Source: Erinaceus europaeus (taxonomy: Eukaryota > Chordata > Mammalia > Eulipotyphla > Erinaceidae). Taken from it: DNA of 64,000 nucleotides. Location: contig NC_080171.1 in the NCBI RefSeq assembly GCF_950295315.1, forward strand, positions 114,210,093 through 114,274,092, read 5' to 3'. Below are positions 45,501 through 59,800 of the stretch, one piece after another. The position numbers and the translations under genes are program-made. Below the pieces are notes generated by a model. That model saw only the letters and a list, made by a program, of their open reading frames with translations, searched no databases and was not told the DNA's origin. The first letter of the stretch is position 1, and each line of letters begins with the position of its first letter.

Positions 45501-47442
45501 CAGGACAAGCACCTGGAGCCTACGAGTCAGTGCAGAGTGGCCCCAGGTTTGAGCAGAGAGGAGAGGCAGCACAAGGACAGGAATAGGTGAGAGGCGGGTG
45601 AGGTCAGGGCAGCCACAAGGCAGCAAGTGATGAGGCAGCTTCAGAAAGGAGCTTCAGAAAGGAGCAGAAACAGACAGGCAGGTCTCAACCCCCTAATCAG
45701 AGCGCTTACAGCAGAGCTGACCAGGCAACCACACAAAGACAACGTATCACAAGCAGGGACAGGAGGCTGCTGCCCCATGGAGACTACTGCATCCCCTCAC
45801 CCAAGGAGCCTCTGAGAAATTCCACACTCTGCCCACTCAGCAGCAGGGGCAGGGAGGGGCTGCTGCATGTGGAGGGCTTTAAAGAACCCAGAGTTGGCCC
45901 TGGGGCTATGGAGAGTGCACCCCCCACCTCCTCCTTGCTTTATTTTTTTAAATTTATTTATAAAAAGGAACCATTGACAAAACCATAGGATAAGAGTGGT
46001 ACAGCCTCACACAATTCCCATCCCCTCCCCTGATAGCTTTCTTATTCTTTATCCCTCTGGGAGTATGGACCCAGGGTCATTGTAGGATGCAGAAGGTGGA
46101 AGGTCTGGCTTCTGTAATTGCTTCCCCGCTGAACATGGGCGTTGACAGGTCAATCCATACTCCCAGTCTGCCTCTCTCTTTCCCCAGTGGGGCAGGGTTC
46201 TGGGGAATCAGAGCTCCAGGACACATTGGTGGGGTCGTCTGTCCAGGGAAGTCTGGTCGGCATCATGCTGGCATCTGGAATCCTCCCTGCTTCTTGATCA
46301 TGCCTCGTTGGAAGTGCCAGCAGCATATACAACAGAGTGATACTCTGTTTTTTCCCCTCTCTGCTTCATGTAAGACTCTTTCATGTAATAAAGAAATAAA
46401 TCTTTAGGGGCCAGGTGGTGGCGCACCTGGTTGAGTGCACATGTTACAACATGCAAGGACCCAGGTTCGAGCCCCAGGGGGAAACCTTTGCGAGTGGTGA
46501 AGCAATGCTGCAGGTGTCTCTGTCTCTCCTTCTCTATCACCCCCTTCCCTCTAGATTTCTGGCTGTCTCTATCCAATAAAATAAAGACAGCATAATGGTT
46601 ACGCAAATGGCGTTCTTGCCTGAGGTTCTGAGCTCCCAGGTTCAGTCCCCGGCACCGTCATCAGCCTTTCTGTTCCTCAGACTCATTAATTAAAAAAAAA
46701 TTTTTTATATTTACTTATTTATTTTCCCTTTTGTTACCCTTGTTTTTTTTTTTTATTGTTGTTGTAGTTACTGATGTCGTTGTTGGATAGGACAGAGAGA
46801 AATGGAGAGAGGAGGGGAAGACAGAGAGGGGGAGAGACAGACAGACACCCACAGACCTGCTTCACCGCCTATGAAGCGACTCCCCTGCAGGTGGGGAGCC
46901 CGGAGCTCAAACTGGGATCCTTACGCCGGTCCTTGAGCTTAGCGCCACCTGCGCTTAACCCGCTGCACTACGGCCCGACTCCCAGACTCATTAATTAATA
47001 ACTGCTGCTTTGCTGTTCTCCCTCCTCAAATGTGCTGAACCAGGTATGCCACCGCCTGGCCTCTGTGGTCCTGTTTTCTCTCTGATTCTCAAACACATTA
47101 ATAAATCTTAAAATGAGGAAATATCCACAATAAAGTCACAAGAGATAACAGGTAAGGAAAAATAGGCAAGAATAAAGGAAAAGACCACACATGTGAACTA
47201 AATCTCAGGGGAGAGAGGAAGGATGGAGAAGGGGAGAAGTAGGGGGAGGAGATAAGAAAAAGGGGGACTAGTGTCAGAGCGGTATGGGGATCCATATGAT
47301 TAAAAACACTTCCAGCAGTTAAGGAAATAGTCCAACTGGTAGAGCGCTGGACTTGTATGCCGGAGGTTCCTAGTTTAACCCCTGAGGCCTTATGTACCAG
47401 AGTGGGGCTCTGGCTTATTTATTCCCTCTCTCAGCCTCATGT

Positions 47443-47491
<49 letters not shown>

Positions 47492-50400
47492 TCTTCTCTC
47501 TCATATGTAATAAACATAAAATAAAGGTTAAAAAAAGAAATCAAAGAAAGGTCTTAACTCTAAGGTTTATGATAGATAAGTAGGATAAAGATTAGATACT
47601 TTATAATAAATCATCAAATATCCAACTACAAGAATTCAGGAGAGAAATAACTTATTATTTCAAAGAAATAACAGAGTCTAGCAGTTCATTTCCAACAACA
47701 TCAAGGGAAGCCAAACAGCAGTGAAATGAAAATGCCAAGATGCCAGCCTAGAGTCTGATGCCCACTGAAGATATTTTCTGAGAATGCCTATGAGATAAAC
47801 ATGTTTCCAGACAAACAGGAAATGACAAGCAGATAACTGGCACACATCTACTAGAGACAACTCTACAAGACAGTGAGCCTAGACTAGGAAGGAGCAGCGG
47901 CAAAGGGAAGGAAACAACACAAACACTCACCGTGCAAACACAAGTGGGCAAACACTGACAGGATGAAAATTGTAGGGCAGCCAGGGAGGTGACAATCTTA
48001 GGAGCTGGGCAGGGGTAGATAGCATAATGGTTATGCAAAGAGACTCTCATGCCTGAGGCTCTGAAGTCCCAGGTTTAATCCCATGCAAGACCATAAACCA
48101 GAGCTGAGCAGTGCTCTGGTTAAAAAAAAAAAGAAAGAAAAATCAAATCTTAGGAACTGCATGTGCAGGGTCCTGAGCTCAGTCCTAGTACCACACATGC
48201 CAGAGTGATGTTCTGGCTTTCCCTATTAAGTAAATAAGATTTGGGGGGTAGGGGGGAAAGTCCATTTTCTTTCTATTGCACTTAATATATGGCTTCCCCA
48301 CCCCCCAAGCCCCAATCTCCCTTCAATCTCAGTCACATTGTGGGAGTGAAAGTTCCTATCAACTTTTTTTTTTTTTAAATGAAAGGAAAATGCTCTATGA
48401 TCTAAGAAGTGAGTACGAAAAAAATCAAACACTGATAAATTCAGAATACAAACTGTATTATTAAGGAAGATCATCAAATAAAGAGAAAGTGAAAGTAAAA
48501 GTTGCAAGCTAGTAATAAAATTAGTAAAATATACCTAGCCAGGGGCTGGGTGGTGTTGCACCTGGTTAAGCATACATAGAGAGGCATCATGCACTTGACT
48601 TAGACTTACACGGCTAGTTTCAATGCAAAGAAAATAAGGCCGTGGCAAATTGCAAATGGTCTGGCTAAATGTTGAAGGACTGCACTAGCACACAGATACC
48701 AACAGAGGCGTTTCGGCTTATTAATTTATGTATTTGCTGTTTCTTTATTTATTTATTTTCCCTTTTGTTGCCTTTGTCTTCTATTGTAGTTATTATTGCT
48801 CTTGTTATTTATGTCGTTGTTAGATAGGACAGAGAGAAATGGAGAGAGGAGGGGAAGACAGAGAGGGTGAGAGAAAGATAGACACCTGCAGACCTGCTTC
48901 ACCACCTGTGAAGCGACTCCCCTGCAGGTGGGGAGCTGGGGGCTCGAACCCGGGTCCTTGCGCTTTGTGCCACGTGCACTTAACCGGCTGCGCTACCGCC
49001 CGACTCCCGTATTTGCTGTTTTTAACTAGAGCACTGCTCAGCTCTGGTTTATGGTTCTGGTATAGGGATTTGAGTTTAGGACCTTAGAACCGCAAGTGCG
49101 AGAGTCTGTTTTTGTAACCATTATACTATCTCCCCCACTCAGGAGGGATGTTTTTAGTGCTCCCGGTGCTCAAGAAATCTCAGCCCAAACACTGGCTAGA
49201 CCTCCAGCGAACACTGGGGAAGGGAAGGATTTGATTTCCAGAGTTATCAGTTAACAATACTAAAATGCTCAGTGTCCTATAAGAAATCACAAACCATACA
49301 AAACCCCAGGAAAGCATAACCCGTGCAGAGGCAAAGGGTAATCAACAGAGACTATTCCTGAGGACATCTGGACATTGGAACTACTAACTAAAGACTTCAA
49401 TCAATCATAATGTGCTCAAATAATGACGGAGATCCATAGACAAAGAAGAAGGTGGGAAAATGCCTATGGAAAGCACGCCGATGTCAAAAAAGAAACAAGA
49501 TAGGAAAAGCGTAACAACTGAAATTTACAAATCGGCTAGACTGACTTCACAACAAACACATTTGAGGAGGGAGAACAAAGTAGCAGTTATTCAAATTAAT
49601 GAGTCTGGGAGTCGGGTGGTAGCACAGTGGGTTAAGCGGACGTGGCACAAAGTGCAAGGACCCCGTTTTTTGTTGTTGTTGTTTTTTTAATTCATTTTTT
49701 AGTAAGTGAGAAACAGAGAAACCAGAGCAACATTTAACTCTGGCTGATGGTGGTGCCAGGGACTGAACCTGGAGCTCAGAACCTCAGGCATGGCAGCCAT
49801 TTGCATAACCATTATGCTATCTCCTCAGCCCTCCAGCACCAAGAATTCTGTATTTAGCAAAAATGACGTTTCAAGATGGAGAAATTTGAATTCATAGATA
49901 AAAACTAAGAAAAAAGTGCTACTAAGAAAGATTTAGTCCTCTAGGAAATACTAAAATGAGTCCTCTAGGCTGCAATGAAAACATGATAAACAGTAACTTA
50001 AAGCCATGTGGAGAAATAAATAAGGCAATTCGATGGTAAGCAGAAGCCAGTGGGGTCACGTGATGAAGCACTGGTGGAGTGTGCACTACAGCACGTATGA
50101 AGATGTAGTCATGGCCTTGGACTCCACCTGCAGGGTGGAAACTTCACAAGCAGAGAAGCAGTGCTACAGTGTCTCTCCTTCTCTCTGTCTCTCTCTCTCT
50201 CCCTCACACACACATACAACCTTTATCAAAACAGGAAAACACACACACACACCAGTTGTTAATGTGATTTTTGTTTTAATTCCTTTTTTCTATGAGTTAA
50301 AAGGTAAGTGAAATTATTATAAATCTGTATTAATAGGCATGCAATATATAAAGACACAGTCTGTGACAAAGAATTCAAAGAGGGAGTTGGGTGGCAGCAC

Positions 50401-50814
50401 AGTGGGTTAAGTGCATGTGGCACAAAGAGCAAGGACCAGCGTAAGGATCCTGGTGCAAGCCCCTAGCTCCCCACCTGCAGGGGGGGTCACTTGATAGGCG
50501 GTGAAGCAGGTCTGCAGGTGTCTGTCTTTCTCTCCCCCTGTCATCCTCTCCTCTCTCCATTTCTCTCTGTCCTATCCAACATCAATAACAACAATAAAAA
50601 ACAAGAAGGGCAACAAAAGGGAAAACAAATAAATAGATATAAAAAATAGAAAGAGAAATTAAAGTGGAAGCAAATAGAAAGACACCCATGTTCAGTGGGT
50701 TGGTAGATTCAATACTGTCAGTGTATCAATACTAAACAACGTATATTACAGATTCAATGTAAGTACTATTGAAGTCTTCATGGGACTGCACCAAGATATA
50801 AGGACAGACAGACA

Positions 50815-50861
<47 letters not shown>

Positions 50862-53800
50862 GTCACATGGAATTTCAAGGAACCTCCAATAATCAAGTTG
50901 AAAACAACAAAATTAGAAGTCTTATACCTCATAGTTTCAAAACTTACTGCAAAGCTGCAGAAAAAAAAAATGTGGTATTGGAAAAGGACAGAGACCAATG
51001 GAATACGATACAAAGCCCAGAAACACCCCTTCACACGGGGGGGGGGGGGGGGGAGGGGTTGAGGGTGGTGGTCAGCTGACCTTCAATCAGGGTACCAAGA
51101 TCATTCAATAAGGAAAGGACAGTCTTTTCGACACATTCTGCTGGGAAGACTGGACAGTCACATATGGAAGAATGAATGAACTGAGATAGTGACCCACAAG
51201 CTAGGCCAGGGCTCCAGGGATGGGGGGTGAGTCTGCCACTATGAGCAAGGGGACACAGTGTTCCTTCTCACTGGGATCCCAGTGAGGGAGGAGGGACAAG
51301 TTGAGTCCTGCTCCTCTGGTGGAACCTTCTGGTCTGTGAGCCCAACACTGTGCCACCTCCCACCTCCCCTTTTTTTTTTAATCAGAGCACTGCTCAGCTC
51401 TGGTTTATGGTGGTGTGGGGGATTGAACCTGGGACTTTGGAGCCTCAGGCATGAGAGTCTCTTTGCATAACCATTATGCTATATGCATGAAATGGATGCA
51501 CAGATATAGTAGTTAAAATGTTAGAATCAAACAGGAACAAAGGTGCATGGCTTTGGTGAATTTGGTAACAATTTCCCAACTATGACACTGAAAAAACAAA
51601 GGCAGCAAGGAGGGGGGGAGTCCAGATAAATTGGATTTCATGAAAATTAAAAACTTCCAGGAATCAAAAGATACTATCAACAGAATACAAAGCCAACTCA
51701 CAAAATGGGAGAACATATTTTCACACCAAATCTCTGATAAGGGATATCAGAATATAGGAAGAACTCCCCAGTGCCCACCTGCAGGGGGAAAGCTTTGCAA
51801 GTGGTGAAGCAGTGTTGCAGGTGTCTCTCTGTCTCTCCCTCTCTATCACCCCTTTCCCTCTCAATTTCTGGCGGTCTCTATCACGTAAATAAAATAAAGA
51901 TAATAAAAAAATTTTTTTAAAAAAGAAAGAAAGAATTCAAACTCAGCAACATAGGGCTTTCTGACAGCTCACCCCGTCAGCCACATGTCTTGTAATGTGA
52001 ACGGCCTGAGTTCTAGCCTTGGCTCCACACCAGAGTGTCACAGCACTTAAGGGGTACTTTTTCTCCCCTGATCTTTTTTAATTCTCTGTCTCTATGTATG
52101 TGTGAAATAAAAAAGAATTAAAGACCAGCCCAGTACTGGTGAAATCACATATGGGCAAAACCTCAGCTCTGTAGACAAAAAGAAAAAAAAAAAAGTGGTC
52201 TGGGAGGTGGCACAGTGGATAAAGCATTAACTATCAAGAATGAGGTCCTGAGTTCAATCCCTGGCAGCACATGTACCAGTGTGATGTCTGGTTCTTTCTC
52301 TCATTCTTCCTGTCTTTCTCATTAATAAATAAAATCTGGAAAAAAATTAAAATGGGCATTTTGCAGCCAGGGAAATAGCTCAGTGGATAGAACACAGGAC
52401 CTGCACAGCTAAAGCCACTGGTCCTGGTTCAGTCCCAGATGCTGTATGTGCCAGTGGGGCTTCTCTTTCCTAGGAAACTCTCTTTCCACTTCATGACTCA
52501 GACGATAAATTATCAGAACTTACATTTGAGCAAAAATGGTTAAAAATGAGTCAAAGACTTGGACTGTTGGGGCCTAAAAGGCAGCTCACTGATCAGGGTG
52601 TGTGTCTTGCTGTGCCTGGAGCCCAGGTCTGAACATCCGAGCCACATGGCAAGTGTGATGGAGGAAGTGCTAATACTGTGTGTGGTGTCTTTTCTTCTCT
52701 CTGTCTTGCTTTATGCTCTACCTGACCGAACGAAAGAACAGCCAGGAAGAGTGAAATTGCATGCACGGGGACCTCCAATTGGCAGTAGACAAATAATAAA
52801 GAGAGATGAATTGTTACTTCCACAAAGCAGGTACACAAGTGACCAAGAAGCACATGAGAAGAAGTTCAGCATCTCTGGCCATGGGCCACTCGGCCACTTC
52901 ACTTCTCCTCCCCTTCAGCTGCTAGCTGTGGGGCTCTAGGTGAGGGCACTTACAGGCCACGCCTCGTTGGGGGCAGGGGGCCGCCCTGCTGGGGTCTCCA
53001 TGTCATGCAGCTTCTGCGTCTGCTTCAGCTGGTTGAGAGACGGCTTCAGCTGCGTGGCCCCCGCTGTCCTGCTCGCCCACTCGTCCACCAGTTTGTGCAG
53101 GTCATCCGTGAAGGTGCCCTTCTTGTTGTTGCTATTGTTCACCTGGGCCTGGACGTGCAGGGCGGGCTGAGGGCCTGGCTCAGGGCCAGGGACCAGGCTG
53201 CTGGTGGAGGACCCTAGGGAGGACACACAGGCCAGGGTTGGTGACACCACAGGACAGGGACACAGCCAGCACAGCATTCTCACAATGGCCTCATCTAGTC
53301 AGGCAACACCTTGCTTCAGGAGATGGTCTGCGTTTGGGGCCCATGGTAGAGCGTTTCTCTAAGCATGGGATGGGTAGCCTTGACCTGTCTCCCCTGTCAG
53401 GTCAGAGGCCAGGGCCCTGCCAGCAGCAGCGGCCGCCTCAGTACTGCTCTGTGTCCACGCTGCTTAGGTCACTAGGCCCCTAGTGGGGGGCTGGGGAAGT
53501 CCCTGAGGCAGTGGAATGCAGACTAGGGTGGGTCTTAGACTTCTGCACCACCAGCTATGTAACACAAGGACTTGAGAGAAGGGACAACACTGTGGGCACA
53601 GTACCTGGCACACAGCAGGTATTACTAGCAGCCGTACTAGTAACTGTGTTGTACTAGCAGCGGGAGGTGCTGGCTTGTCAGTGTCATTCCCACTGTTAAT
53701 GGCTTGGTGCTTCAGAAGTTAAGACACTGGGAACTGTGTCTCTCCTCAGCTGAACACTGGGGTGAGGTCACAGCATCCAGAGCTTTCTGCTTTGGGCCCT

Positions 53801-56800
53801 GCGAGTTCATGTACCTGTTGGGGCTGCGGCCTGTTGCTGGATGCAGGGAGGCTGGATGACGGCAGAAAGCCTGGCCTCCTCACAGAGACCTTTTTTTTTT
53901 TTTACATTTAATGACTAAGATGGGGCTTGAAAACAGGTCTTCACTGTGTCCCCTTCCTCTGTCCTCCGCCCCCAAATATAATTTCTGGTTGGTAGTTTTG
54001 AGACAGCCAATTTATAATTGTCTGCATGAAAAGATAACTCTGTGACCATCTCTTCAAACAAGCCATTGTAGAATGTAGTCTAACTTAATGGCAGCCACGG
54101 GAAAGCACAGATGCAAACAGTTAGACAGTAGTGATGGGATCTTACATACACGGAGCTACTTCTACATGACCGTTTCAGCCAGGAAAAATAAAGGGGGGTT
54201 GGGGTGGGGAGGGGCAAGGAAGAGGGCACGAGATGAGAAAGCATGGGTGGCCCGAGTAGGTGGAGACCTGTTTGGTCTGGCATCTCTCCTCTGGGGCCTT
54301 GTCTCTAGCAACTCAAGGAAATGCTCTTTCCTACCATTTTGGAAAAGGAGCCAATTTGTGACGGTAACGCGTGGACCTCTGGAGAAGAAAGTCTGCCAGA
54401 TGGGGGCTGGCGAGAAGGCACTAACTCTAGGGAGCCAGGGAGGCCAAGGGGTGCTGACCCTCTAGGCCAGGTGAGGGAAGATGGCTGCAGAGGGTGGGAT
54501 TAGGGCAGGCCCACTCCCGGCCGATGCTCCTAGGCCCCCAACCCGAGGAAGCCCTGAAGCGCACTAGCACGATAAAGCCCATGCGATGGAGAGTGGACAA
54601 GGCATTAAAAAACCCAATAATTACGACTGCTGTGGTCTTTGCCTAGACAGAGACGTTTCAAGGCAGACCCTGCAAGGGAAGAAGAAACGACACAAGACCA
54701 CAGGGTTAGGCAGGACAGCACACACGGGGGACAAGCCACCACACTCTAAGCAAAGGTCATCAGTGTGTGAGGAGGACAAGGCCTGCAGTTCAGAGAGAAG
54801 GGGCAGCGCCCTGGCTAACGGGGCATCCACCCGAGTCAGTGTGCAGGTTCACACCAGCTTCGCCAGGGGTGGAGGTGCAGGGCCAAGCCCCCAAGCTCCA
54901 GCTGGAAGTGTGTGTGGGTCTCTAGAAGCATACTCAAAAAGAAAAGTGAAAAAGAAAGAGGATGCAAAAATTAAAAAAAAAAAAAAAAAGAGCAAAGCAT
55001 TTGGCCTGGTTTTTAAACCAAGGCTCCTCTGAGAGCCCCACTGGTTGAGGCCAGGACACTTGCTGATGTCGGCCACCGGGGTCCTCAATGGAGCCAGCCA
55101 CCAAGCCCAGGGAGGTTTTCCAGGTGCAAAAAGATACATTGTTTTGTGGGTTAGAGGCCAATCCTGGATCCCAGACCAAGCCTGTTGCGGTGGGTGTCCA
55201 GTAGGACTCTTCCTACCAATGGGATCCTATCTAAGGAGAGAACTCAGGGCCCACCCCAATTCTTTGTAAAGCGCTGTGTTGTCTCAGATGTGTCCACAGA
55301 GCAGGAACAAGGCCTGCATGAGGAGCCTCCCAGCCTCCTGCTATCAAACCACCACAAAGAGCTACTGATGCCTGAGGCCCCAGTGGCTTCTGGGCTAAGA
55401 CAGCCAGGGGGTGTGTCCACTTCAGTTCTAGCACAACCTGGCCAAGCTAACTAGGAGGGACAGCTACACCTCGCCTACCCTGCAATCTTCTAGACAGCTG
55501 GGAAGGCAAAGGAGAGAAGGTGAGAATGGCCCAGATGTCCCCAAGGTCACTTAGCAAGGCTGCACCAGCAGGGAGGGTCTGCCTGCACCCTGGCCCATTG
55601 GCCCTCAGCAAGAACAGTCGTCTGTACACCCATGCTCCCCAGCCACCTGCTGCCAATCGGTGCCATCGCCAGCACTCTCCTTCAGGAGAAGCCCAAGGTC
55701 CAGGGGCTCAGAGAGCCTGGCCTCGCCACACAGTCATCAGAACAGGCTCTGCCTCCTGCTCTGGGTTGGGGAGTAGCTCTGAGGGGAAGAGCTACCTGAT
55801 GCAGCTTCCAGACTCTGCTAACAGAGGCAGGAGTGCGAGAAGCTGACCATCCTGCCGGGGCCCCACGGCCTGATGGCAGCAGATACTTTAAAAGGTCCTC
55901 AAGTGCACACAGAACGAGTAGGCTAGGAGTTGCCTGCTCAGAGCCACCAGGGGGAGCCTACGCCTGCCATGAGAGCGGCCAGGCTGCCATACCCTTGCCA
56001 GATTCAGCCCCAGGTCTCTGGAGCACAGACAGCTTCCAGTCCCCAGGGTAGACTTTTAAACACACACCAGCCAGATGCGGGTCCCTCCTTCTGCGTGCAG
56101 GGCCACAGACAGCAGTGACTCACACATACCTGACACCCTCGGCGCCCGGATTGAGACCTGGCCTTGAAGGTGAGCACACGTGGTATATGATGGCCAGGTC
56201 TCGACCCAGGCCCAGCTCATCTGCTCCACACTGGGGTACACACCGTGCCTGCCCCCCAACCTCAGTTCTTGCCCATACACACCAGGACACAACATAGCAA
56301 CACGAGAGTTCTGGGGACACATACAAGGTCCCCACAGGACCTACAGGAGACTGAATGCAGAGGAGAAACATGTGGAACTCAACAGGGTTCACCAAGGGCT
56401 CCAGAAGATCAACAAGGTATCCCCTTGGCACTCCCAGGAGACCCACATGGATGCCACCCAAAGCCTGCAGGAAGCAGGATGGTTTAACCAGCCAGAGAGT
56501 GGAGGCCTCCCCACAGGACTTCCTTACTCAGGGCCCTATGGCGAGTCAGCCTGAAGGTCCCACAGGCACTGTCATGTGGCAGGTGAGGGGTGGGGAACAA
56601 CATGGCTTCCCCCAGCTTTGGGGAAACCTGCTTTTCTTCCCAGGCCATGAAGAGGTTGCAGGAGGAGCCGTGTCCCACCCATGTGAAGTGGAGCCTTCTC
56701 AGGAGAGACAGACTGCTCTCCCTCCCTCACAGCACCCAGACTCGTGGTGGGTGTTCTGGCATGGGAGGAAATGGGCACAAAAGGGTCTCTCTACACTGAG

Positions 56801-59800
56801 CAACAACTTCTCTCTCAAGTAAAGACTAATGCCCAAATGTGTCCATGAAGCATGAACTCAGGGGGCAGAATGAGTGTTGGCTCCTCCCTGGGGTGACTTA
56901 ATTCTAAGCCTCAACAGCAAGCTGCACGGAGACCTGCCCCACAGACAGCCTGCAGTGGGAGAGGCTGGCACTTCCTTCCTAAGTAACTGTCTTCTCTCAC
57001 AGTGGACTCTCTGGAGAGGAACCAGAAGGAGTCAGTGTGACGGTAAGGGCCAGGGGCTACACAGCGGCCTTCACAAGAGGTGGGGGGTGGGCGACAGAGT
57101 AAAGTCTGCCCCAGTATGGATGCTGGGTCTGTGGCAGGCGGCGAGAGAGAAAGAGCTGAGCCCACGGCTCTGGGTGCACAGAAGCCACAGGGAGTCAGCT
57201 CCTGCTTGTGGGGAGGGAGAGGCAAGGACATCAGTCGGAGTACATGGCCACTGGCCTTCTAGTCTCTGACTCCTGCATCCACAGTCCCCAAGCTTCTCCA
57301 GACCCGCCACAGCTGTAGGAGGGTCCTATAGATAACACTCCTCTACCAAGGGTGGCCCCCTCCCAGCCCCAAGAGGGCCCTGTAAGATAGCAGCAGCAGT
57401 CTGACCATGCCCTCACCTCCACCTCTGCCAAGGAGTCCAGCCCCCTGACCTCCCCAAGGCTACACTCTCCCCACATTCTGCACCAAGTCTGGCCACCTCC
57501 CCACACTGGGGGGGGGGGGGAGGGGGGGGAGAACCTCCTGACCTCCTGCAGCTGCCACACCCACACAACACCCCTCCTGTCCGCCATACCTCAGTCTACC
57601 TGGCCCCTTCCCTGAGCTTCACTTTCTTTCTATGCTTCAAAACACGCCATGCACGTTTTGTTTGGTCAGAACCTCCCAGGTGTGCTCAGTTCAAGGCAGC
57701 AAACGGCAGACTTTGCTGGGGGTTTGAGCTCTAGCTCAGGCTAGATCCCTCCTTCCCTCAAGTCCTGTAGCCTACACTCTGAGGCCCCACTCAGCCTGGC
57801 CCTCCCACTTCCCTGTGCTCAGGAGGCCACGCCAAGCCTTCAGCTCGCCCCTCCCCCTCCCAATTCCCTGGTGCTCCATGAGTGCTGCTCGGCTCCTCTT
57901 AGCTGTCAAAGCAACCTGGTCACCCAGGAACCAGCAGACGGCAGCTCCAACAAAGGCCCCGGAGGACTGGGTGATACTGTAGCACAGGGGACAGGGCGTC
58001 CTGGCACATCCCATGCCTCCAGAGCAGCAGGGGAGTTCTGCTGAACCCACTCTTTTTTTTTTTTTTTTTTTATCAGATCACTGCTGACCTCTGGCTCATG
58101 GTGGTGCAGGGGATTGAACCTGGAACTTCAAAGCCTCAGGCACGACTCTCTTCGCATAACCTTTATGCTATCTGCCCCCCCACCCACTGAACCCCTAAGC
58201 TTTCCTAGTCTACTCTGCACCAGTGCAAACAAGGATACCAGGCATTTCGGGCCTCGACCTAGACTCCCTCTCCCCACCCATAAGCTCTGCTCTGCTGTTC
58301 CTCTCTCAGCAACAGGGTCAGAAGTGAAATCCCAGCCCTCCCTCCCTGCTGTGCCTCACAATTCTTTTCATCTGAGAACAGTAATTCATAGTAAAACAAA
58401 AACCTATAAGAGCCAGAACCACAGGGGTCGAAGGCTAATGTGGCAATGACCTCAGAGGCATGTGTACTACAATCACACCCGTGTTTTACCTCCAGGGTTC
58501 TAGGCAAGCCTTCAGGGGGCTCAAACTGCACCCTGGGCTGGGCTGGTGGCTCTCCTGAGTGACACAGATGCCTGTCTGATTCAGAGGTGCCTGGAGAGCA
58601 CCCTGCACACCAAGGACTTCCTGGGTGCATGCAAGCAGTGAGAGCCATAGGGAGTCAGAGGGCTGGCTCCCCCCGCCCCCGACACTGACCAGAGGCCCTG
58701 ACGACACCCACGCTACACTAGGCACCCTGCCAGTAGACAGGAGGCTGCCAGGCTGCCTCTGAGCTGCCCCTGCCAAGAAGGCTAACACAGGTCCTCTGAT
58801 GGCAATGGAGCCTGAGCTATGATGGACACGACTATGGACATGGCCTCCAGGTCCCGACAAGCACAATGTATCTTTTTTGTACCAGCAAAAAGCCACGTGC
58901 CTCAAACCAGCATATCTGATCCAATTGGCAAAAAAAAAAAAAAGTTAATTATTTTGGTTGTAAAAAACTCAAACAAAAAATAAAAGCAGTGACAGAAGCC
59001 AGAACATCCTGCAGTTTTGGATGTATCTGCCAATTGCCCTAAGAGATAAAAAAAAAAAAAAAAAAATGATACCGGATGGCCCCCATCAGGTGTGCCGTTC
59101 TTAGACATGCGTCCCTGTGGGTTAGGAGAGCGCACCAGGAGGTCTGAGCACAGCTGGAACGAGGCTTTGGTTTAGAGCTTGGGGGGGGGGGCTGCATGAT
59201 CAGCTTCATCTCGGGAGACCCGTGAGATGAAGAGGAATCCACCAAGTAAAGTGCTCCAGCCAGAGAGGGGACGGGGTGCATTTGGCCCGAGGGCAGCCCG
59301 AGTGGGAATTTGGGAATGATGCCTTCTGAGGACCCTGCCTCCCAGCAGACATGGGGCAAGCAACCTAACTGGAGCAGTTCTCTCGGCATTTCCACATGCA
59401 GGGGCTGGGGGGTGGGCGTGACAGTACTAAATGTCGTGATACGGTCCTTGTTACAGAAGTGACACCCTCCAATGACCTTCTGCAACTGTGCTGGCTCGCT
59501 ACATGCATGTCTTCAGAGTCCAGACATGTGTGAAACACACCATGCGTCTAGAGAAGCCAGGGTGGTCTCTCTCTCTCTTTTTTTTTGTTGTTGTTGTCGC
59601 TGGAACGGGGGACAGCAGACTTGGTATTTGCCACAGTTGCAACAGAAATAAAACCACGTCCAACATTAAAAAAAAAAAAAAAAAAAAGAAGAAAAAAAGA
59701 AAGGAAAAAAAATGTAACAAAAGGAATGCAGAGAGCCTGGATGGCGTGGGGTGGGGGCAATGTGCCCAAGGCCGGGAGGGCAGTGGCTGTGTGCATGCTG

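Larger units (their letters stand above)
50655..51760 (+). mobile_element. L1 ORF2 fragment with later insertions
   Basis: Typical ORF2 blocks (GGACAGAGACCAATGGAATA, GATTTCATGAAAATTAAAAA) are interrupted by a CA microsatellite, a G tract, about 170 bp of other sequence and a type D SINE. Confidence 0.7.

Noticed and set aside
47446..47492. Regularly repeated tract as a possible CRISPR-like array
   Set aside because: It is a pure CA microsatellite. The 19-bp array at 13,412 also has no spacers.
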